NCBI GenBank assembly: GCA_039026955.1
Contig: JBCCLH010000006.1
Coordinates: 1-64,000, forward strand
DNA: 64,000 bases
Reading direction: 5' to 3'
DNA from: Kordia sp039026955
Lineage (GTDB): Bacteria > Bacteroidota > Bacteroidia > Flavobacteriales > Flavobacteriaceae
Below the pieces are notes generated by a model that was not told the DNA's origin, ran no database searches, and saw only the letters and a program-made list of their open reading frames with translations. The position numbers and the translations under genes were made by a program. How positions within the stretch are numbered: the first letter of the stretch is position 1; every line of letters begins with the position of its first letter. Shown piece after piece: positions 1 to 7,733 of the stretch.

Positions 1-109
1 TAAAAAAGCAATTAAAGCTTATAATATTTTAATTTTGAAATATCCAGAAAAAAGTGGTTTCTTTGCAGACCAAATTCGAGCAATAAAAAAATTACAACAA
101 AATAATTAA
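1..109 (+). CDS. C-terminal end of an upstream protein (partial)
   Basis: An open frame runs in from the left edge (codons in phase with base 2) and ends at TAA 107-109, giving the last 35 residues. The tail is basic and helical-looking, ending KKLQQNN, with a KYPEKSGFFADQ stretch such as might close a helical repeat. The stop lies 6 bases before the secG start, so both genes are probably on one transcript. In flavobacteria the gene before secG is often a small TPR-like protein beside LptE. That is background knowledge and the fragment is too short to confirm it. Confidence 0.55.
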   Translation, partial: KKAIKAYNILILKYPEKSGFFADQIRAIKKLQQNN

Positions 110-115
110 CATACA

Positions 116-475
116 ATGAGTTCAACTTATTACATATTTATAATCTTAATCCTTATTGTGGCATTCCTATTAATGCTGGTAATAATGGTACAGAATCCAA
201 AAGGTGGAGGATTGTCTTCTTCTTTCGGTGGCGGTGGAAACCAGCAGATTGGTGGTGTGCAGAAAACGACAGACTTTTTAGATAAAAGTACTTGGGCGTT
301 AGGAACTATTTTAATTGCATTGATCCTAATTACGAACTTTACGAATTTAAGTGCCTCAGGACAACAATCGGTAATCTCTGGAAAAGATGTGCCACAAACA
401 GAGCAACCAGCAACAAACGATACCAATACAGATAACGCAACAGACGGAACAAACACAGAAGGAGAAACTCCTTAA
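116..475 (+). CDS. secG: Preprotein translocase subunit SecG
   Basis: SecG is the small accessory subunit of the SecYEG channel in the inner membrane and assists SecA-driven export. The 119-residue product has two hydrophobic segments (about 5-25 and 60-80) joined by the SecG loop containing QNPKGGGLSSSFGGG (around residues 27-41), the family hallmark. The acidic tail, rich in Asn, Thr, Asp and Glu after residue 90, is typical of Bacteroidota SecG proteins. The ATG at 116 follows the preceding stop by 6 bases, and a strong hairpin follows at 505-545, so secG is the last gene of its transcript. The call is secure. Confidence 0.95.
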   Translation: MSSTYYIFIILILIVAFLLMLVIMVQNPKGGGLSSSFGGGGNQQIGGVQKTTDFLDKSTWALGTILIALILITNFTNLSASGQQSVISGKDVPQTEQPATNDTNTDNATDGTNTEGETP

Positions 476-504
476 TTGAAATTAATTCTCTTGTTTTAAC
501 ATAT

Positions 505-545
505 AAAAAGTGCCAGCTTCTGACAAGCTGGCACTTTTTTATTTC
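505..545 (+). terminator. Rho-independent terminator after secG
   Basis: A perfect 15-bp stem (505-519 with 525-539) has a 5-base loop, a core AGTGCCAGCTT paired with AAGCTGGCACT, and a T-run on its 3' side. It separates secG from groES. Confidence 0.9.
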
Positions 546-548
546 AAA

Positions 549-590
549 TTGTCAGCATTCCTACAATGGCATAATTTCTGACTGTTTGGT
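549..590 (+). promoter_or_regulatory. Possible groES promoter/control region
   Basis: The leader between the secG terminator and groES has an inverted pair GTCAG (551-555) and CTGAC (578-582) around TGGCATAATTT. There is no CIRCE element (TTAGCACTC with its partner) and no perfect TAnnTTTG box, so heat-shock control would use another system. The position is suggestive and the function is not shown. Confidence 0.3.
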
Positions 591-634
591 ATGCGTAAAT
601 AATCAAACAATTAAAAAATTAAATACTTAACAAA

Positions 635-913
635 ATGAGCAAAGTTAATATCAAACCACTAGCAGATAGAGTTTTGATTGCCCCATTGCCAGCAGAAACA
701 AAAACTGCTTCAGGGCTGTACATTCCAGATTCGGCACAAGAAAAACAACACAGAGGAACTGTAGTTGCGGCGGGTCCAGGTAAAAAAGACGAACCGTTAA
801 CGGTACAAGTTGGCGACACTGTTTTGTATGGAAAATTCTCAGGAACGGAAATCAAGTTCGATGGTGAAGACTACATCATCATGAGAGAAGATGACATTTT
901 AGCAATTATTTAA
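635..913 (+). CDS. groES: Co-chaperonin GroES
   Basis: GroES is the heptameric lid of the GroEL chamber in the cytoplasm. The 92-residue protein has the normal family length. It starts with the typical KPLADRVLI strand, carries the mobile-loop region around ETKTASGLYIPDSAQEKQHRG (about residues 22-42), and ends with the VLYGKFSGTEIKFDGEDYIIMREDDILAI signature region, which holds the GxE(I/L)..DG(E/K)EY pattern. It lies 29 bases upstream of groEL on the same strand, forming the standard groESL operon, which starts after the secG terminator and ends at the hairpin at 2601-2639. Confidence 0.97.
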   Translation: MSKVNIKPLADRVLIAPLPAETKTASGLYIPDSAQEKQHRGTVVAAGPGKKDEPLTVQVGDTVLYGKFSGTEIKFDGEDYIIMREDDILAII

Positions 914-942
914 TTTAACTCTGTAACATAACTAAAAAAATC

Positions 943-2577
943 ATGGCAAAAGATATAAAATTTGATATTGAAGCACGCGACGGACTGAAACGTGGTGTGG
1001 ACGCTTTAGCAAATGCAGTAAAAGTAACCCTAGGACCAAAAGGGAGAAACGTAATCATTAGCAAATCATTTGGAGCGCCATCTGTGACGAAAGATGGAGT
1101 TTCGGTAGCAAAAGAAATCGAATTGGAAGATGCGCTTGAAAACATGGGCGCACAAATGGTGAAAGAAGTCGCTTCAAGAACGAACGATTTAGCCGGTGAC
1201 GGAACTACAACGGCAACCGTATTAGCACAAGCAATTGTAAAAGAAGGATTGAAAAATGTTGCCGCAGGTGCAAATCCGATGGATTTAAAACGCGGAATTG
1301 ACAAAGCAGTAAACGCGATTGTGGAAGATTTACAAAAGCAATCAAAGAAAGTAGGGGATTCTTCTGAAAAAATAAAGCAAGTAGCTTCTATCTCTTCTAA
1401 TAATGACGAAGTAGTTGGTGACTTAATTGCACAAGCGTTTGGAAAAGTTGGAAAAGAAGGTGTCATCACTGTGGAAGAAGCAAAAGGAACAGATACCTAC
1501 GTAGATGTAGTAGAAGGAATGCAGTTTGACAGAGGATATTTATCTCCGTATTTCGTAACCAACTCTGAAAAAATGGAAGCTGAATTGGAAAGTCCGTTCA
1601 TCTTATTATTCGATAAGAAAATCTCTTCCATGAAGGATTTAATGCCAGTATTAGAGCCTGTAGCGCAAACTGGAAAGCCTTTATTAATCATCGCCGAAGA
1701 TGTGGACGGTGAAGCATTGGCTACTTTGGTAGTAAATAAATTAAGAGGAGCGTTGAAAATTGCAGCGGTAAAAGCACCTGGATTTGGTGACCGTAGAAAA
1801 GCCATGTTAGAAGACATCGCGATCTTAACTGGCGGAACGGTAATTTCTGAAGAAAGAGGATTTACCTTAGAAAATGCAACTATCGAAATGTTGGGTACCG
1901 CAGAAAAAATTACGATTGACAAAGACAACACTACGATTGTAAACGGAGCTGGAGATGCAGAAATGATTACAGCGCGTGTTGGACAAATAAAAGCACAAAT
2001 AGAAACGACTACTTCTGATTATGACAAAGAAAAATTACAGGAACGCTTGGCAAAATTAGCCGGTGGAGTTGCTGTATTATATGTTGGTGCGGCGTCTGAA
2101 GTAGAAATGAAAGAGAAAAAAGACCGTGTAGACGATGCGTTACACGCAACAAGAGCTGCCGTGGAAGAAGGAATTGTTGCTGGTGGTGGCGTTGCTTTAG
2201 TTCGCGCGAAAAGTGTATTAGAAAGTATAACAACGGATAACTTAGACGAAGTAACAGGAATCAAAATCATTGCACGTGCTATTGAAGAGCCATTACGTAC
2301 CATTGTTTCAAATGCAGGTGGTGAAGGAAGCGTTGTCGTTTCAAAAGTAATGGAAGGCGAAAAAGATTTTGGATACAATGCGAAAACGGATGAATATGTA
2401 GACATGCTAAAAGCAGGAATCATTGATCCGAAGAAAGTAACACGTATCGCGTTAGAAAATGCAGCTTCTGTAGCTGGAATGATCTTAACAACTGAATGCG
2501 CATTGGTTGATATTAAAGAAGATGCTCCTGCGGGAGGAATGCCACCAATGGGCGGAGGAATGCCAGGAATGATGTAA
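943..2577 (+). CDS. groEL: Chaperonin GroEL
   Basis: GroEL is the 60-kDa ATP-driven folding chamber. The 544-residue length fits the family. Visible hallmarks are the ATP-binding LGPKGRNV near residue 30, GDGTTTATVLA near residue 85, the equatorial ARAIEEPLRTI region, and the Gly-Met-rich tail GGMPPMGGGMPGMM at the C-terminus. The AAVKAPGFGDRRKAML segment of the apical domain is also present. Start and stop are unambiguous. It is the second gene of the groESL operon and is followed by a 12-bp stem terminator. No oddities were noted. Confidence 0.98.
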   Translation: MAKDIKFDIEARDGLKRGVDALANAVKVTLGPKGRNVIISKSFGAPSVTKDGVSVAKEIELEDALENMGAQMVKEVASRTNDLAGDGTTTATVLAQAIVKEGLKNVAAGANPMDLKRGIDKAVNAIVEDLQKQSKKVGDSSEKIKQVASISSNNDEVVGDLIAQAFGKVGKEGVITVEEAKGTDTYVDVVEGMQFDRGYLSPYFVTNSEKMEAELESPFILLFDKKISSMKDLMPVLEPVAQTGKPLLIIAEDVDGEALATLVVNKLRGALKIAAVKAPGFGDRRKAMLEDIAILTGGTVISEERGFTLENATIEMLGTAEKITIDKDNTTIVNGAGDAEMITARVGQIKAQIETTTSDYDKEKLQERLAKLAGGVAVLYVGAASEVEMKEKKDRVDDALHATRAAVEEGIVAGGGVALVRAKSVLESITTDNLDEVTGIKIIARAIEEPLRTIVSNAGGEGSVVVSKVMEGEKDFGYNAKTDEYVDMLKAGIIDPKKVTRIALENAASVAGMILTTECALVDIKEDAPAGGMPPMGGGMPGMM

Positions 2578-2600
2578 ACATTTTTTGAATATAAACATAA

Positions 2601-2639
2601 AAAGCCTCTCAAGTCATTGAATTTGAGAGGCTTTTTTTT
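2601..2639 (+). terminator. Rho-independent terminator after groEL
   Basis: A 12-bp stem (2601-2612 with 2623-2634; AAGCCTCTCAA paired with TTGAGAGGCTT) with a 10-base loop and an 8-T run ends the groESL transcript. Confidence 0.92.
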
Positions 2640-2644
2640 GAGTA

Positions 2645-2799
2645 ATACCAATTAAACTATAAGATGCGACTTTAGAGACGAAGTTGCTTTGGGATCATAG
2701 GACGCGGTGAATGGGTTGCATAGCCGTGAACCTATTCGCAAGAAACTAGGATGCCAAATGAACGAGTCTATATGTTGCATTTTATAGTTTAATTGGTAT
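2645..2799. repeat. ATACCAA-type inverted-repeat element, copy 1
   Basis: This is a 155-bp non-coding element bounded by an exact 18-bp inverted repeat, ATACCAATTAAACTATAA at 2645-2662 and its complement at 2782-2799. The interior (for example GAAGTTGCTTTGG, GCATAGCC, GCAAGAAACTAGGATGCC, AATGAACGAG) reappears in reverse orientation at 62321-62481, and its first 60 bases reappear at 51863-51922. No open frame lies inside it. The structure is MITE-like, but no clear target duplication was found. Confidence 0.8.
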
Positions 2800-2912
2800 A
2801 AAATACATATGAATTAAAAAATTTAAAGTCTCTCATAAATAATCTTTATGCAAAATGTTAATTATTGGTATTCTTTTTGTAGAGTAATTGAAAACCAATG
2901 CTTTGAAATTCT

Positions 2913-5249
2913 ATGAAGAGACACTACTTTTTTTTACTATTTATTTTTGCCTGTTCGGTATGCTATGGACAAGAGTCGTTAAAAATAGAAGACGAATACA
3001 ACGCATATTTTAAACTCCCAAGAGAAGGTTTATTTCTTCATCTCAACAAAACAAGCTACTTTACGGGAGAAGAAATTTGGTTCAAAGGCTATACGTACGA
3101 CCAAAGAAATCAGCTCTCTTCCAAAGCCACAACAAATATTAATGTCGGAATTTACGATGCAGAAGGAAATCAGGTTAAAAAAGCCTTATTTGCGGCAGAA
3201 AATGGCGTGACACATGGAAATTTTGCGGTAGATTCTACCTTAACTGCGGGCACCTATTATATAAAAGCAGCGACCAATTGGATGAAAAATTTCAAAGAAG
3301 ACGATGCTTTTATCCAAAAAATTGAAATCATTACCAATGAGAGAATTACCAAAAATAAAATCTCGGAAGAACCGCGTTTCGATTTTCAATTTCTACCAGA
3401 AGGCGGACATATTGTAGCAAATACCATCTCCAATATTGGCTTCAAAGTGATCGACAATAACGGGAAAGGTGTCGCCGCTTCAGGAATTGTCTATAATGCT
3501 GAAAAAACACAAGTCGCTTCCTTTGAAAGCAACACATTAGGCATGGGGAAATTTTTGTTGCAAGCAGAAAAAGGCATGCAATATACTGCCGAAATTACGC
3601 TGGAAAACGGAAACACGCTCACCGAAAAATTACCACAAATAAAATCGCAAGGAATTTCACTGACGATACAAAGTTCATCCAACGACAAAGTTATTCTCGA
3701 TTTCAATACGAATGAAGAAACCTTAGCGAATTATCCGAATAAAAACTATAAAATATTAATCCACCAAAGTGGAAAATTAAAACTAGCGTCTTTACAATTT
3801 GGCGATACCAAAAAAGTAGTCAGCATTGAAAAAGAGCGTTTATTCAAAGGTGTCAACACAATTACCGTGTTTGACGATCAACAACAACCGATTTTAGAAC
3901 GTTTATTTTTCAACGATTACGGCATCAAAAACATACGTATCAATGCTGCAAAATTGAATACCATTCAAGATTCTATTCTGCTTTCTGTAAAAGAACTCAA
4001 TCTGAAAAAAAATGCAAATGTGAGTATTTCGGTTTTGCCAGAAGGAACCGAAAGTTACAATCCGAAGCACAACATCATTTCCAATTTCTATCTCAAACCG
4101 CATGTACGAGGTTATATTGAAAATCCACAATACTATTTCCATAAAATGAACAGAAAGAAAAAGTACGAGTTAGATGTGTTACTACTCACCCAAGGTTGGA
4201 GTCGCTACGATTGGGAAGATATTTTCGGAAAAAAACCTAGGGTCAGACATAATTTTGACACAGGAATTACCCTTACAGGACGCGTCAACCGACCGACGAC
4301 AGGTATAAAACAGCTCTTTTTACATTCTACCAAAAATCATTCTGCAAAATTTATTGAACTTGGCGAAGATCAAGACTTTAAAATGACTAATATCTTTTTG
4401 GAAGAGGGCGAAGAAATAAAATTTTCGTATATCACAAAAAAAGGGGCGTTGAAAAAGCCAAGCATGTATTTGCGATTTTTGACAACCAATAAAGAAGATA
4501 AAATCTCAGAAGTATACTTAGAAGAAACCAAAAATATCCAATCGGAAACGGCGGATTTTACCGTACCAAAAGATTTCTTTTACGAAGCTGCCGAAGAACT
4601 AGATACAGTGACTTTAAAAGCAGAAAAGGAAAAACCAAAATTCAATGATCTTTTCCTATTGAATCCATCTGTCACAGAAATTACACTTGAAGAATACAAA
4701 CGGTATATAAACTTTGTACATTTTATCAACTATCACGGATTCAATGCTAGAGAAGAATTTGGACAAGTATTTATCTCTGCCCAAATTCCACCACGCGGAA
4801 CACCTGCGGTATTTTTCAACGATGTCCGCCTACTAGATTTTAGCATTCTCTACAATATGTCTTTAGCAGAATTAGAGCGTGTTGTGATCGACAGATATAG
4901 TTCAGTTCCGTCCATTCGAGGAATGAATACGGGCGTTATTAAACTATATACACGAAGAACACCTTTATTCAAAAAACCTGGCGTAGAACTTCAATATTTA
5001 GCAACTACGGCACCGACATCATTTACTGTAGGGAAAAAATATTATGCACCGAATTACACCTCCTATTTAAATCCTGTATTTCAACAATACGGAGCAATTT
5101 CTTGGATTCCATCAGTAGCGCTCAACGCGGAATCAGCGAGCACATTTAAAATATACGACACCTACACAAAAAATGTGACGCTTTTTATTGAAGGAATTTC
5201 AGAAGACGGCGATCTGATTTCAGAACGCAAGACCATACAAGTGCGTTAG
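2913..5249 (+). CDS. MG2/plug-domain secreted protein, array copy 1
   Basis: A 778-residue exported protein and the first of eight tandem paralogs. Visible order: a Sec signal peptide (cleavage near residue 19, CYG-QE); a macroglobulin-like MG2 stretch (about 30-135, with HLNKTSYFTGEEIWFKGY and TAGTYYIKAATNWM); a second beta domain opening with FLPEGGH (about 160); further beta domains; a conserved LLLTQGWSRYDW core (about 422-436); a GRVNRP segment; a TonB-receptor plug-like domain (about 596-690, with AVFFNDVRL and GVIKLYTRR); and a C-terminal module ending ISERKTIQVR. There is no beta-barrel, TonB box or thioester motif. Its N-terminal half is closest to copy 2 while its plug resembles copies 3 and 5, suggesting recombination. 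The substrate is unknown. It probably acts in the periplasm or at the outer membrane. Confidence 0.85.
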   Translation: MKRHYFFLLFIFACSVCYGQESLKIEDEYNAYFKLPREGLFLHLNKTSYFTGEEIWFKGYTYDQRNQLSSKATTNINVGIYDAEGNQVKKALFAAENGVTHGNFAVDSTLTAGTYYIKAATNWMKNFKEDDAFIQKIEIITNERITKNKISEEPRFDFQFLPEGGHIVANTISNIGFKVIDNNGKGVAASGIVYNAEKTQVASFESNTLGMGKFLLQAEKGMQYTAEITLENGNTLTEKLPQIKSQGISLTIQSSSNDKVILDFNTNEETLANYPNKNYKILIHQSGKLKLASLQFGDTKKVVSIEKERLFKGVNTITVFDDQQQPILERLFFNDYGIKNIRINAAKLNTIQDSILLSVKELNLKKNANVSISVLPEGTESYNPKHNIISNFYLKPHVRGYIENPQYYFHKMNRKKKYELDVLLLTQGWSRYDWEDIFGKKPRVRHNFDTGITLTGRVNRPTTGIKQLFLHSTKNHSAKFIELGEDQDFKMTNIFLEEGEEIKFSYITKKGALKKPSMYLRFLTTNKEDKISEVYLEETKNIQSETADFTVPKDFFYEAAEELDTVTLKAEKEKPKFNDLFLLNPSVTEITLEEYKRYINFVHFINYHGFNAREEFGQVFISAQIPPRGTPAVFFNDVRLLDFSILYNMSLAELERVVIDRYSSVPSIRGMNTGVIKLYTRRTPLFKKPGVELQYLATTAPTSFTVGKKYYAPNYTSYLNPVFQQYGAISWIPSVALNAESASTFKIYDTYTKNVTLFIEGISEDGDLISERKTIQVR

Positions 5250-5331
5250 CGCACTAGGAACATTCAATAGTTCTGCACCGACTCTCACAAGAGATGAACT
5301 ATATGTAACTATTTAACTTAAACCGATTTGT

Positions 5332-7665
5332 ATGAAATACAAGTACATATTCATCTTGCTCATTGTTTTGAGTACACTCCCGTTATTTGGTCAACAGACA
5401 ACTATTGAAGAAGAATACTATTCGTATTTTAAACTTCCGCGAGAAGCCTTGCACATTCACCTCAACAAAACTACCTTTTTTAAAGGGGAAGAAATTTGGT
5501 TCAAAGGCTATACCTACGATCAAAGAAATCAGCTTTCATCAAAGGCGACTACCAATATCAATGTAGGAATTTATGATGCGGAAGGCAATCAGATAAAAAA
5601 AGGTCTGTATGCTGCTGAAAATGGTGTCACGAATGGAAATTTTGCAGTGGATTCTACTTTTTCTGCAGGAACGTATTATCTGAAAGCGGAAACCAATTGG
5701 ATGAAAAACTTCAAGGAAAACGATGCGTTTATTCAGAAAATTGAAATCATCACTGAAGAAACGCTCAACAAAGAAAAAGAAACCCAAAAAGCACGTTTCG
5801 ATTTTCAATTCTTACCCGAAGGTGGACATGTAGTTGCAAATGCCAAAAACAATATTGGTTTTAAAGTCATTGCCAATAATGGAGAAGGTGTCATCGCTTC
5901 TGGCATTGTGTACGATGCTGAGAAAAAGCAAGTCGCTTCTTTTGAAAGCAATACCTTGGGAATGGGCAAATTTCTATTGCAACCTAAAAATGATACTCAA
6001 TACACTGCCGAAATCACCTTAGAAAATGGAGTTAGCATTACAAAAAAACTTCCCAAAGCAAAGGCGCAAGGCATTTCACTCATGATCAAAAATCTGTCTG
6101 ATGAAAAAATTGTGCTCGAATTTCATACGAATGAAGAAACACTGGCGAATCATCCTAATAAAACCTACAAAATACTCATCCATCAAAATGGAAAATTAAA
6201 AACGGCTACGCTGAAATTTAATGGCATCACAAAAGCAGTGAGTATTGAAAAAGAAAATTTATTCAAGGGCGTGAATACCATTACGGTGTTTGACGATGAA
6301 AAACAACCGATTTTAGAGCGTTTGTTCTTCAATGATCACACTATTAAAATGGCAAACCTAAACGTTGCCAAACTCAATACGCTCAAGGATTCTATCATAC
6401 TTTCCGTAAATGAACTCAACTTCAACAAAAACGCAAATGTGAGTATTTCTATCTTACCTGAAACCACTGATGGTTACAATCCTGATCACAATATCATTTC
6501 GAATTTTTACTTAAAACCACATGTGAGAGGTTTTATAGAAAAACCACATTACTACTTCCACAACATGGACCGAAAGAAAAAATATGAGTTGGATATTTTA
6601 CTGCTCACGCAAGGTTGGAGTCGTTATGAATGGGATAACATTTTTGGAACAAAACCGATGTCTAGTCATCCTTTTGAAAACGGCATCACTATTTCGGGAC
6701 GCGTCAACAGACCTACAACTGGCGTGAAGCGCATCTTTCTACACAACACCAAAAATCACAATGCGCGATTTATTGACTTAGATGAAAATCAAAAATTTAA
6801 GCTTAGCAATCTGTTCTTAGAAAAAGACGAGCGCATCCGCTTTTCATACGTCGCAGAAGATGGAACTTTCAAAAAACCAAGCATGTATCTTCGGTTTATT
6901 GTGAGTGATAGAGAAGATAAAATTGCTGAAAATTTCCTCAACAAACTCAACGATTCCGAAATCAAAACTGAACTCACACTACCTGAAAATTTTGTGTTTG
7001 ATAATCTTGAAAAACTAGACGCGGTTGTTTTAGAAGTAAAAAAGAAACAACGGTATGAAGATCGCTTCATGAAGAACCCAATATTAACCAAAATCACCGA
7101 AGAAGTCATTGCAGAATTTGACGATACGGCGAATTTTATACGTGAAAACGGATTTTTCAGAAGACAAGAAGGTGGCGAAGTATTTGATCCCAGTCGTTTG
7201 ATCGGCGGTTTCCCTGTGATCTTTTTTAATGACAGCTATTTACGCAAAGGAAATATGGTGGTTTTGTATAATTTAAAGCTTGAAAATATAGATCGAATTA
7301 TCATTGATGAAGAAAGTCTAATTCTATGGGAAGGACAAATGCGAAAGGGCATTATTAAAATATACACTCGTGAAAATCCCCTATTCTCTCGTGACATGCG
7401 AAATTTTGTCTATCTGTCTACCAAGACTACGAAGTCATTCACAAGAGGAAAAAAGTATTACAGTCCAAATTACGAATCGTTCTTTAATCCTTCATTTCAA
7501 AAATACGGAACCATCTCGTGGTTGCCAACGGTAGAATTAAATACCGAGAAACCGACGAGCTTTAAAATATACGACACCTACACAAAAAACGTCACCTTAT
7601 TCATTGAAGGCATCTCTGAAAATGGTGATTTGATCTCAGAACGGAAGACGATAAAAGTCCGTTAG
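5332..7665 (+). CDS. MG2/plug-domain secreted protein, array copy 2
   Basis: 777 residues with the same architecture as copy 1, and a signal peptide ending near LFGQQ. It shares with copy 1 the exact run KGYTYDQRNQLSSKATTNIN, and with copy 4 the linker EETLNKEKETQKA after the MG2 domain (about residue 143). Its plug is of a second subtype, also found in copy 4: the canonical FFNDVRL / MSLAEIERVVID of copies 1, 3 and 5 is replaced by FFNDSYLR and LKLENIDRIIIDEES, followed by GIIKIYTREN. The last 40 residues (TFKIYDTYTKNVTLFIEGIS onward) return to near identity with the other copies. It lies 82 bases after copy 1 with no terminator between, so co-transcription is likely. Confidence 0.85.
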   Translation: MKYKYIFILLIVLSTLPLFGQQTTIEEEYYSYFKLPREALHIHLNKTTFFKGEEIWFKGYTYDQRNQLSSKATTNINVGIYDAEGNQIKKGLYAAENGVTNGNFAVDSTFSAGTYYLKAETNWMKNFKENDAFIQKIEIITEETLNKEKETQKARFDFQFLPEGGHVVANAKNNIGFKVIANNGEGVIASGIVYDAEKKQVASFESNTLGMGKFLLQPKNDTQYTAEITLENGVSITKKLPKAKAQGISLMIKNLSDEKIVLEFHTNEETLANHPNKTYKILIHQNGKLKTATLKFNGITKAVSIEKENLFKGVNTITVFDDEKQPILERLFFNDHTIKMANLNVAKLNTLKDSIILSVNELNFNKNANVSISILPETTDGYNPDHNIISNFYLKPHVRGFIEKPHYYFHNMDRKKKYELDILLLTQGWSRYEWDNIFGTKPMSSHPFENGITISGRVNRPTTGVKRIFLHNTKNHNARFIDLDENQKFKLSNLFLEKDERIRFSYVAEDGTFKKPSMYLRFIVSDREDKIAENFLNKLNDSEIKTELTLPENFVFDNLEKLDAVVLEVKKKQRYEDRFMKNPILTKITEEVIAEFDDTANFIRENGFFRRQEGGEVFDPSRLIGGFPVIFFNDSYLRKGNMVVLYNLKLENIDRIIIDEESLILWEGQMRKGIIKIYTRENPLFSRDMRNFVYLSTKTTKSFTRGKKYYSPNYESFFNPSFQKYGTISWLPTVELNTEKPTSFKIYDTYTKNVTLFIEGISENGDLISERKTIKVR

Positions 7666-7733
7666 CAAACTGTTACCGAAACGCTTGTAAAAGCAACATT
7701 TATAATAAATTACATTAACGAAAACCAATGATT

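Larger units (their letters stand above)
2578..2912. other. Intergenic region groEL to the paralog array
   Basis: This 335-base gap holds the groEL terminator (2601-2639), an inverted-repeat element (2645-2799) and about 110 AT-rich bases before the first array gene. Just upstream of that gene is a weak -7-like stretch (TATTCTTTTTG near 2870) that misses the TAnnTTTG spacing. No coding sequence was seen. Confidence 0.7.
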
